64,000 nucleotides of DNA, from NCBI GenBank assembly GCA_016786725.1, contig JAEUVU010000017.1, positions 62,001 to 126,000 on the forward strand. Reading direction: 5' to 3'. Of the stretch, positions 54,138 through 62,181 are shown one piece after another; positions within the stretch are counted from its first letter, which is position 1; each line of letters begins with the position of its first letter. This DNA is from Ferruginibacter sp. (GTDB taxonomy: Bacteria > Bacteroidota > Bacteroidia > Chitinophagales > Chitinophagaceae). The position numbers were made by a program, and so were the translations under genes. Below the pieces are notes generated by a model. The model searched no databases. It was not told where the DNA came from and worked only from the letters and a program-made list of their open reading frames with translations.

Positions 54138-56546
54138 CTAATTCCTCTTCACCATCTTCCTCAATTTTCTGAATACCCCCCATCCGTTCCTCCAGCCCGG
54201 CTTCGATTCTTCAACGGTATAATAGCCGTAACCATCACCACCACCATAACCGTAACCATAACCGTAGCCATAACTTCCGTAGCCATATCCATAGCCGCCC
54301 AGCATGGCTGCGCCCCTTGCTTTAAGCCCGTTGAAAACCAGGGCCATGTTCTTAAATTTACCATGTTTGTAAAGGTCATCAATCATGCGAAGCATCACTT
54401 TAGGTGTGTGTGCATGACGAACCACATAAAGCGTGCTGTTGGCATAACCGCTGATAAGCTGGCTGTCAGTAACCGGGCCAATGGGAGCCGAATCTATAAT
54501 AAGGTAATCGAATTTATCTTTCAGCAGCTCCATCATTTCGCCAAATTTTGCACTTAAAATCAATTCGGTTGGATTGGGCGGGATTGGGCCTGCAGACACC
54601 ACGTATAAATTAGGATAACTGGTTTCTTTGATAATATCATCAATAGCTGCCTTACCAATCAGAAAACTGGTAATGCCCGGATCACGGTTAATACCCAGGT
54701 ATTTACTGAGCTTGGGTTTACGCAGGTCCATTTCCATAAGGCCCACTCTTTTGCCCGTAAGTGTAAAACTCATGGCCAGGTTCAGTGCAATAAAACTTTT
54801 TCCTTCACCCGAAATGCTTGAGGTTACCAGCAGGGTTTTATTTTCTTCGTTAATACCCATAAAAGCAAGGTTGGTACGCATACTGCGGAACTGCTCTGCA
54901 ATAATGGTACGCTTGCCTTCACTGATCGCAATAGTACTGGGGGTTTTGGAGTACATAATTTCGGCCAAAACAGGTACACTGGTTTTATCTTCAATTTCTG
55001 AACGGAATAATATTTTGCGGTTAAACTGCTCCCTCAATAAAACATAGATTACCGAAACCAGCAGCCCCAGTAAAAAGCCGGTGAGGTAATAATTTTTTGC
55101 AACCGGTTTTATAGGGCCATAGGATGATCCTTTTTCCAGCACACGAAGGTCGGGTGTGGTACCGGCAGAAGAGAGTGCTGTTTCTTCTCTTTTTTGTAAA
55201 AGAAATGTGTAGATATTGTTTTTAATGGCCTGTTGGCGGCTGATATCCAGCAGGCCTCTTTCTTTACGTGGTATCTGGCTCAGCAGGCCGCTGTTCATAG
55301 CAATACCTGAATTAACATTGCTTTTAACGGCATTGAGGTTACTGCGTATGGTACCCAGGTTTTCCCTGATGTCTTTTTTTATCCTGCCGACAGCATCGTT
55401 GGCAAGTATAACCGCATCGCTTTTTTCCCCATTAATGCTTTCGGCTTTTACCAACTGAAATTCTGCATCATATAATTTGGTTAAAAGCCCCGCCAGTGTG
55501 GGGTCGCTTATCAGCATCTGCGAAGGCACCGTTCCCGGCTTTCCTCCTTTACGGTCCACATAGTTCTGCACATCACGCAGCACATCTAATTGTATCTGTA
55601 CATCGCTTCCTTTCCTGTCAAGTTCACTAACATTACTGAGATACAGGCTTGCCTGGCTGCCCAGGTCATAAACAGCTTCCTGGGTTTTATACCGTTGTAT
55701 ATTTTTTTCAACAGAATCCAGCTGGCCTGTTACAAGATTAAGCCTGTCTTCTATAAAAGCAAGTGTTTTGGCTGCGATCTGGTTTTTATCTTCAATGGCA
55801 TCATCGTTATATACTTCAAAAAGCCGGTTCAGAAAATCAACCCCTTTTTCCGGCACAGGTGTTTCCAGCTTTACATCAATTACAGTAGATGAATTGGAAG
55901 TGGCGCTGGCCTTGAGATTGCCGGCGAAACCGCCTGCCGCACTTTCAACACTGTTGAAAATAACGTAATAGTTTTTACCGGTAAGTGTTTGGTTATACTC
56001 GGGGTTAGGCACAATAAAATAAGCCGTTCCCCTTATGTTTACCGTATCATTAAAAGCGATGGTTTGCTTGTTGATGCTTACCTGCTTTTTTTTCCAGTCA
56101 ACTGAAAAGAAATATTTACCTCCGGATTTTATATTCTTTTTGTCAACAGCCCTGAACCAAACAGGCGAATTGCCTTTATACAATTCCTCTGTACGCACTT
56201 TGCCTTTGTTATGCACTTCGTTGTACAGATCAAGGTTTCTTACTACTTCTTCCAGTATCACAGAAGAGCGGAGTACTATGATCTCATTCTCCACAATTTT
56301 TTTTTCGCTGAAAATGTTGAGGGCATCCAGCACTTTGCTGTCGCCGCCGTTTTTCTGGGGATCTTTTAATAACACTTTGGCATTGGCCACATAAATACGG
56401 GTTTGCACCCTGAGATAAAACCAGGATAAGGCCAGGCCGATGCTGATAGTAACCACAAATAAGGGCCAGAAAGGAAGGTAGCGCTGCATGATCTGCAGCA
56501 CCAGGTTGGTATCGGGACGTTCTTTAAAAAACTGTTGTTCACTCAT
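54138..56546 (-). CDS. wzc: Wzc-like chain-length determinant / tyrosine autokinase
   Basis: An 802-residue inner-membrane protein. Order: first membrane helix (about 25-45), Wzz/GNVR periplasmic part with coiled coil, second membrane helix (about 500), then a cytoplasmic BY-kinase with Walker A SGEGKS (Lys583), Walker A' LMEMDLRKP and Walker B YLIIDSAP. The tail is an extreme Tyr-Gly repeat (about 20 Tyr/Gly alternations in GYGYGSYGYG-like sequence), the site of autophosphorylation. With Wza it forms the export channel. CpsB, at the other end of the cluster, is the likely phosphatase. Confidence 0.93.
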   Translation of the reverse strand: MSEQQFFKERPDTNLVLQIMQRYLPFWPLFVVTISIGLALSWFYLRVQTRIYVANAKVLLKDPQKNGGDSKVLDALNIFSEKKIVENEIIVLRSSVILEEVVRNLDLYNEVHNKGKVRTEELYKGNSPVWFRAVDKKNIKSGGKYFFSVDWKKKQVSINKQTIAFNDTVNIRGTAYFIVPNPEYNQTLTGKNYYVIFNSVESAAGGFAGNLKASATSNSSTVIDVKLETPVPEKGVDFLNRLFEVYNDDAIEDKNQIAAKTLAFIEDRLNLVTGQLDSVEKNIQRYKTQEAVYDLGSQASLYLSNVSELDRKGSDVQIQLDVLRDVQNYVDRKGGKPGTVPSQMLISDPTLAGLLTKLYDAEFQLVKAESINGEKSDAVILANDAVGRIKKDIRENLGTIRSNLNAVKSNVNSGIAMNSGLLSQIPRKERGLLDISRQQAIKNNIYTFLLQKREETALSSAGTTPDLRVLEKGSSYGPIKPVAKNYYLTGFLLGLLVSVIYVLLREQFNRKILFRSEIEDKTSVPVLAEIMYSKTPSTIAISEGKRTIIAEQFRSMRTNLAFMGINEENKTLLVTSSISGEGKSFIALNLAMSFTLTGKRVGLMEMDLRKPKLSKYLGINRDPGITSFLIGKAAIDDIIKETSYPNLYVVSAGPIPPNPTELILSAKFGEMMELLKDKFDYLIIDSAPIGPVTDSQLISGYANSTLYVVRHAHTPKVMLRMIDDLYKHGKFKNMALVFNGLKARGAAMLGGYGYGYGSYGYGYGYGYGGGDGYGYYTVEESKPGWRNGWGVFRKLRKMVKRN

Positions 56547-56622
56547 GTATTTTCATTCGGTTACCTTATTAATAATTCCTTCCTTAACCTTAAGCTTAAG
56601 CTCAACCTTAACCTCTTCTTCC

Positions 56623-57438
56623 TTACTTCAGCAAACTGTTAAGAATGATGATTGCCAGCGACAAACCCGACATGGCCAACGAAATATTCTGTGCTGTACG
56701 GTTTCTTTTTTCTTCAGTAATACGTTTATCATTAGGCTCCACATATACCACATCATCCGGTTTCAGGTAATACCATTCTGAATTAAATACCGAATGGTCT
56801 TCCAGGTTCAGCCGTTTAAACTGTTTTCCTGTTTCAGTTTCCCGGATGATCAGGATATTATCTCTTTTACCTGCGAGGTTTACATCACCGCTTGCTCCCA
56901 GCGCTTCCAGTATAGAAAACTGTTCTTCCGGCATGGGTATCACCTGCGGTTTTATCACTTCGCCCATTACCGTAACCCGCCTGTTGAGAAAACGAACGCT
57001 TACTACAGGGTCTCTCAGGTAGGGTTTAATATCTGTTTCAATTTTATTTTTCAGTTCCCTTCTTGTCATACCTTCTGCATGTATATTACCCAGCCTGTGC
57101 AGTTGAATATTACCGTTCATATCTACCAGGTAGCCACTGGGTGTACCGCCTGCAACTACCGTTCCCAATATGGGTACTGCGGCATTATATACTTTATCTT
57201 CATCAGGGTTTAAACTGCTGATATTAATCGCCAGCTGATCGTTCTTACGAATCACCGATTCTGTTAAACGGTTAACCGTTGTATTAATGGAAGTATCCCT
57301 GGGCAGTGTTTTAAAATAATAGGCGTTTTTAGGGGTAGTGCAGGAACTGAAAAACAATCCGCCAATACAGCAGATCAACAACAGTAAGATCAGATTTTCA
57401 TATGAGAACCGGTCTTTAAGAGGAATTGTCAGGTTCAT
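56623..57438 (-). CDS. wza: Wza-like polysaccharide export lipoprotein
   Basis: A 271-residue outer-membrane export protein. The signal ends in a lipobox with Cys33 (LFFSSCTT); the Poly_export domain (about 60-135) has RKNDQLAINI and YLVDMNGNIQL, followed by a SLBB repeat (VTVMGEVIKPQVIPM). A C-terminal hydrophobic helix (MSGLSLAIIILNSLL) would form the outer-membrane pore part. It is the first gene of the polysaccharide cluster. Wzc starts 76 bases after its stop. Confidence 0.92.
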   Translation of the reverse strand: MNLTIPLKDRFSYENLILLLLICCIGGLFFSSCTTPKNAYYFKTLPRDTSINTTVNRLTESVIRKNDQLAINISSLNPDEDKVYNAAVPILGTVVAGGTPSGYLVDMNGNIQLHRLGNIHAEGMTRRELKNKIETDIKPYLRDPVVSVRFLNRRVTVMGEVIKPQVIPMPEEQFSILEALGASGDVNLAGKRDNILIIRETETGKQFKRLNLEDHSVFNSEWYYLKPDDVVYVEPNDKRITEEKRNRTAQNISLAMSGLSLAIIILNSLLK

Positions 57439-57484
57439 GGAATTTTTGGGAATTAGTAATTTTCTGAAACCAGTGCAAAAATAT

Positions 57485-57492
57485 CAAAACTA
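57485..57492 (-). promoter_or_regulatory. putative -7 box TAGTTTTG of the polysaccharide operon
   Basis: Minus-strand exact TAnnTTTG match, 46 bases before the wza ATG. The nearest TTG (57518-57520) is 25 bases away, longer than ideal, so the call is tentative. Confidence 0.4.
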
Positions 57493-57596
57493 AATCAAAC
57501 TATAAGATATATATACACAATTGCGTGCCGGGATAGTAAAAAGGGGTTTCCGTGTATATACATACCTGGTTGTGCTGCCCCTTAAGGTCTCCCCAG

Positions 57597-57630
57597 AAAA
57601 ACGGCCATCCAAAAATGGATGGCCGTTTTA
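57597..57630 (-). terminator. terminator after the M1 peptidase gene
   Basis: Stem ACGGCCATCCA/TGGATGGCCGT (57601-57611 and 57616-57626) with flanking A and T runs; it separates the M1 gene from the polysaccharide operon on the same strand. Confidence 0.88.
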
Positions 57631-57656
57631 TTTCAAGCGAATTACTACAACAAAAA

Positions 57657-60600
57657 TCAGTTTTTAATAATCCTGGTGCTGATAAGTTCATTTTCGCCCT
57701 TCAGCAAAATTTCATACAACCCTTTGGCAAGTTTACCGGGCGATACGGGTATAACTGCCACGCCGCCGCCATGCTGAAGCTGTGTGCTATAAACGGTTTG
57801 CCCCAGGCTGTTGATGATGGTAAGCCCGTAACTTCCTTTTTCAACATCTGTAAGCTGCAGGCTGAAACTATTACCTGTAACCGGGTTGGGATGCACGGCC
57901 ATACCCGGTGTTGATTTGCCGAAATCAACTTTTACAACAGCAGTGTATTTGGTCAGCCCCGCATTATCAATAGCTTTAATGCGGTAAAAATTACTGCCTG
58001 TTTGTGGATTATCATCATTCCAGCTGTAATTTACCTGGCTGCTGCTGTTGCCAAGAGCCGGTGTTGTATGGATCCGTGTAAATGCAGTTCCGTCAAATGA
58101 TCTTTCCAGTTCATAGCGGTTCATATCTTTTTCTGTTTTGGCGCTCCAGTCTACCTGCACATGATTGCCGCCCTGCGCCGCAGACATATATTTAGCCTGC
58201 GCCTTAATACTTAATGCATCAATAGCCAATGTAAAGGACGGACCAAATACCACCATAAAACGGTCGCTGGCTGAAGAAGCAGGATCAGCAGTTACTGTAA
58301 AGCTCACCGTAACCGTATCCACCACGCTCAGCAGGGTACGGGTATTCAGGTATTTATCTATCAGTTCTGCTTTTAAGCCGATATGTGTAAATGCCTCCGG
58401 TACAAATTCAAACTCGTAAGCCTGTTGTTTCATATTATTCATAAACAGGGGTATCGTATCACGTGTAGTGATCACCGGACGGCTTTCAATAGCCAGGTGT
58501 TTGTTTTCACGGTCCACTGCAATATTTTCATCCCAGTTATTGATCTCTTTGGCATCCTCATCAGTTACGGCTTTACTGTATGCATTGTCGTACAACACAG
58601 TGATGCCATCACTCTGGCGGCGGTAGCCGCTGTCTTCAATAAAGTATAATCCTGCTTTAAAAGATTCTGAAGGTGGACCGGCTACAATGAATACGGTATT
58701 ATTATTTCCGGCAGATTTTTGGTTTTCAGCAATGGTTACGGTTGGTACACCCCCGCTTGACTCAACAAAGAATGCCTGGCCCGGCTGTATGAATTTATTG
58801 GCAGAACCCGCACTTGGCACGCCTGATGTATTTACAGTTACAAAGCCGCCTCTTGTACCGATGTTGGGATCCCAGATGGTATAGAAATTGGTCACGTTGG
58901 TACAGGCTGCCCTCAGCAGGCTCCAGTCAATAGGTGATGGATAAGGATTGGTAATCAGGTTAAGCGCCCCGCCACCCACAAAGGCATTGGCAAAGCTGGT
59001 TTGCGCCCCTGTTACCAGGCTGCCCGTTGCCCTCAGCGTGGTATGGGTTGTAGGCATATTGGTTCCAAGCGGCACATACATACTCACACTCCTGTCGCCC
59101 CGTATATATGCAAAATAACCTTTCAGGGCATTCAGCGTTGCTGTGGTATTGGTAATGGCAGTATAAGTTGGCGTTACCCCATTATTGGCGCTGTATAACG
59201 AAGCTGCATTGGTTTGTGTAACATCAAATCCGTTGGTATTACCACCCGTTCCTGTTATCTGTATGCCGTAGCCGGGTACAGGGTTAACATTGGTGCCTAT
59301 TATGGTATTCATGCCCCCTTCCATCCAGTTAGTTCTGATAGAACCGGTACTGTTTACTACCGGCGCCAGTAACCTGTAAGCCCTGCCGTAGTTTGCAGCA
59401 CCATCTCCGGTACCGGGAGATCGTAATTTGATATAGCGCTCAACTGTTACATTGGTAGCGCCCGTAAGGGTACTGTTGGTAAGGTCAGCAATACGGGCTG
59501 TGCCCGCCGAATTGGATTTTAAAGTAAGATTCATCGCATTCAGGTTCAGTGATGCGCTGTTTAACGTAATGGTGCCATACACATCCATAGCATTGCCCAG
59601 TTTGGCGCTGGCTGCCAGGCCAAGGGTAAAATTGTTAAGTGAACGGGTGGCCGCTGAAGTCTGGTCCATATTAATGGTGCCCAGGGGGCCGTTTGCAATA
59701 ATATTTGAAGTGGCCGAACCGGTAATAACTCCGGTACCGGAAATGGCATCGTTGATGGTGAGGGTATTGCCGGCGCCAATGGTTAATTTGGTTCCTGCAT
59801 TTAAAAACAGCTTTCCTACGGTGGTGCTGCCGGGCAAAACAGGGTTATTGCTGCCGCTGGTGGCAATCGTAACCTGTGCTCCAGATGGCGGAACCACCCC
59901 GGCCATCCAGTTACTTGCTGTGTTCCAGGCGGTGCTGGTGGTTCCCGTCCAGATATATCCTTTAAAAGTGGAGATATTGCGGGTACCCCCTGTACTTAAT
60001 GTACGGGCACTATCGTCGTAAATAAGTGCAGTGGGTGTAAATGATAATTCGTAATTCAGCGCTCCGCCCTCAAACGGCACACTCAGGCCATTGCCTGCAT
60101 AAGAAAGGCTGCCGCCGCCCCAGTCGTAAAACACAATGGTTGTATCTTTTCCCACTGCAGTGGCACGTACCACCACGGGGCCCTGGAAATAATTAGTATT
60201 GGCGGCATTGGTTTTGGTTTGCACGCCAACCCGCAAAACCAGCCTGTTGGCTGCTGGAGAACTCCAGTAAACGGTATCTACATTATTACCCAATCCGCCA
60301 TTGCCCGGTGCGGCCGTTCCGCCCGATCCACCCACATAGGCGTTAAAGAAACCTGAAATATCTGTTTTTAATACGGCATTGAAATGATTTTTCAGCGAAT
60401 CGGTAGTGGCCGATTTACCTGTCAGCGCTGTCTGGTAATTGGTCATGGCCTCAAAGAATTTAGCATCGCCAGCCAGGGTACGCAGCATAGAAACAATCAT
60501 ACCTCCTCTTTCATATACCGTGCTTCCATAATTAGAAAGCCAAATCAGGTCAGAATTTCCGATATTGGCATTGGGTATCCAGGCGCTTTGCGAATTAAGG

Positions 60601-61850
60601 CCCAGTGCATTGTTTTTTAAGTTGGTACGAAGTGTTTGGGCTGAAGCCGCTGTGTAGCCAAGCGCCGGTACCGAGGAAGCAGCCAGGTATTCTGAATACC
60701 TTGCCGGCCCTTCTGCCAGCCACAGATCGTTCCAGGTGGCAAAAGTTACATTATCGCCAAACCACTGGTGCATCAGTTCGTGATTAAGCGTTCCCAGGCT
60801 GGCCATCGAACCCGAAGCCATGCCGGAAAAGGTCTGGTGTTCCATCCCCCCGGCCCCTAAAAGCCCGTCGTAAAATCCATGCTTTTCATTTTTAAAAGGA
60901 TAATGCCCGAATCTTCGGCTGAAAGAGTCCAGCACTATATTCACCTTATCCATAGCAGTAATTTTTGCAGCATGGTTGGTGGTGTTTTTGAGTATATAAT
61001 AAGCAGTAGGCACCGGTACGCCGTTGGAATAGGCAGTACGGTAATACCTGGTAAACTTACCTACAGACAGGGTTACCAGGTAGGAAGCTATCGGATAACG
61101 TGTTTTAAATTTAAACGTGCGGTTATTGCCGGTAATGGTAGAATCATACAGCACCCCGTTGGATGCCACCCAAAAAGTATCTGCATTGGCATTTACAATC
61201 CAGGGTACGGTTACGTTAATATCCAGCGAATCTATCTTATCCTGCATATCGGCCTTGCAGGGCCACCAGTCCCGGTCTTCATAAGATTCAGAAAGCGAAG
61301 TGGTATATTGGTTGGGAGATGTACCTGCACGCTGGTATCCCTGGGCTGCGCCGGAAACTGCGGGCGGAATGCCTGAATAAGCCACAGTAACGGAATCTAC
61401 AGTACCGCTTGCTGCAATCGTAGCACCCAGTGGTATGGTGAGGATATTGCCCGACAGGGTTCTCCCCGCAATGGTATTTCCATGATAGGTTACAATAAGT
61501 GACCCGTTATTAAAAGACCCACTGTTAAGATCGAAAGTAATGGTAGATACATTGGGGGTAATAGTCTTAAACCGGATGAGTACATTCCCGGTTATTGTAT
61601 TGGAACCTGCCCTGGGATCTACGGTCCAGTTAATGCGCTGGTAAATCACATCCAGGTTGGCACCGGTGCCGCTGTTGCCGGTAGAATTGTTCACATCCGG
61701 ATTGCTATTTAAACCGCTGACCTGGTTTTTATAAACAAAACTGCCCCTCATAGGCGAAAGTCCGTGCCGGTAAGGCTGATCTTCCTGGGCGCTTAAACGG
61801 ATAGAAATTAATAAAACTAACACAGTTGTAATGAGTAATGCTCTTCTCAT
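57657..61850 (-). CDS. secreted M1-family metallopeptidase fused to a large beta region and a T9SS sorting domain
   Basis: A 1397-residue exported protein. Signal peptide MRRALLITTVLVLLISIRLSAQ (start at the ATG at 61850; an upstream in-frame start at 61895 adds 15 residues). The M1 aminopeptidase part (about 30-500) has GGMEHQTFSG and the zinc site HELMH (His357, Glu358, His361) with the distal Glu in WLAEGPARYSEYL. A long repeat-type beta region follows (about 620-1250), then a fibronectin-like block and the sorting domain (HPNPVTGNSFSLQ, GLTIINSLGQTVY, LAKGLYEILLKG). It should be a surface or released peptidase. The middle and end are paralogous to the next gene upstream. Confidence 0.93.
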   Translation of the reverse strand: MRRALLITTVLVLLISIRLSAQEDQPYRHGLSPMRGSFVYKNQVSGLNSNPDVNNSTGNSGTGANLDVIYQRINWTVDPRAGSNTITGNVLIRFKTITPNVSTITFDLNSGSFNNGSLIVTYHGNTIAGRTLSGNILTIPLGATIAASGTVDSVTVAYSGIPPAVSGAAQGYQRAGTSPNQYTTSLSESYEDRDWWPCKADMQDKIDSLDINVTVPWIVNANADTFWVASNGVLYDSTITGNNRTFKFKTRYPIASYLVTLSVGKFTRYYRTAYSNGVPVPTAYYILKNTTNHAAKITAMDKVNIVLDSFSRRFGHYPFKNEKHGFYDGLLGAGGMEHQTFSGMASGSMASLGTLNHELMHQWFGDNVTFATWNDLWLAEGPARYSEYLAASSVPALGYTAASAQTLRTNLKNNALGLNSQSAWIPNANIGNSDLIWLSNYGSTVYERGGMIVSMLRTLAGDAKFFEAMTNYQTALTGKSATTDSLKNHFNAVLKTDISGFFNAYVGGSGGTAAPGNGGLGNNVDTVYWSSPAANRLVLRVGVQTKTNAANTNYFQGPVVVRATAVGKDTTIVFYDWGGGSLSYAGNGLSVPFEGGALNYELSFTPTALIYDDSARTLSTGGTRNISTFKGYIWTGTTSTAWNTASNWMAGVVPPSGAQVTIATSGSNNPVLPGSTTVGKLFLNAGTKLTIGAGNTLTINDAISGTGVITGSATSNIIANGPLGTINMDQTSAATRSLNNFTLGLAASAKLGNAMDVYGTITLNSASLNLNAMNLTLKSNSAGTARIADLTNSTLTGATNVTVERYIKLRSPGTGDGAANYGRAYRLLAPVVNSTGSIRTNWMEGGMNTIIGTNVNPVPGYGIQITGTGGNTNGFDVTQTNAASLYSANNGVTPTYTAITNTTATLNALKGYFAYIRGDRSVSMYVPLGTNMPTTHTTLRATGSLVTGAQTSFANAFVGGGALNLITNPYPSPIDWSLLRAACTNVTNFYTIWDPNIGTRGGFVTVNTSGVPSAGSANKFIQPGQAFFVESSGGVPTVTIAENQKSAGNNNTVFIVAGPPSESFKAGLYFIEDSGYRRQSDGITVLYDNAYSKAVTDEDAKEINNWDENIAVDRENKHLAIESRPVITTRDTIPLFMNNMKQQAYEFEFVPEAFTHIGLKAELIDKYLNTRTLLSVVDTVTVSFTVTADPASSASDRFMVVFGPSFTLAIDALSIKAQAKYMSAAQGGNHVQVDWSAKTEKDMNRYELERSFDGTAFTRIHTTPALGNSSSQVNYSWNDDNPQTGSNFYRIKAIDNAGLTKYTAVVKVDFGKSTPGMAVHPNPVTGNSFSLQLTDVEKGSYGLTIINSLGQTVYSTQLQHGGGVAVIPVSPGKLAKGLYEILLKGENELISTRIIKN

Positions 61851-62181
61851 TTGTTTTGATTTTTCGATTGAATACTGGATATCTGCACTAAACACAGAAA
61901 TTTCATTGCATAAGACGTTGAAACTGTGATTTTAGTATATTTTCTACAACAAAAATCATAGGTTTTCGACGAAAAATGACCCTTACCGTAATTAAACAGG
62001 AAAACGGGCGTACTTATACCATGTGGGTATGGGTTTATTACGCTGATAGCGGTGGGCCCTTAATTTAACAATAAGCGCCTTAAAGATTATACTCTTTCTT
62101 CATCCAGACGGCATTTCTGATTGATGCTTCAATCATATATACCACCAAACTCCTGAGACTTTTTTACCTGCTGTACTGAAC
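61851..62181. other. 331-base intergenic region
   Basis: AT-rich, no open frame of note. It must hold the M1 peptidase promoter, but I find no convincing TTG-TAnnTTTG pair on the minus strand. Confidence 0.5.

Noticed and set aside
54220..54300. Low-complexity DNA as an assembly artefact
   Set aside because: It lies in frame in wzc as a Tyr-Gly tail with mixed codons, where kinases of this type carry Tyr clusters.
58165..61376. Plus-strand open frames inside the M1/T9SS gene (for example 59452-60021, 60879-61376)
   Set aside because: Shadows of repetitive beta-rich coding sequence on the other strand.
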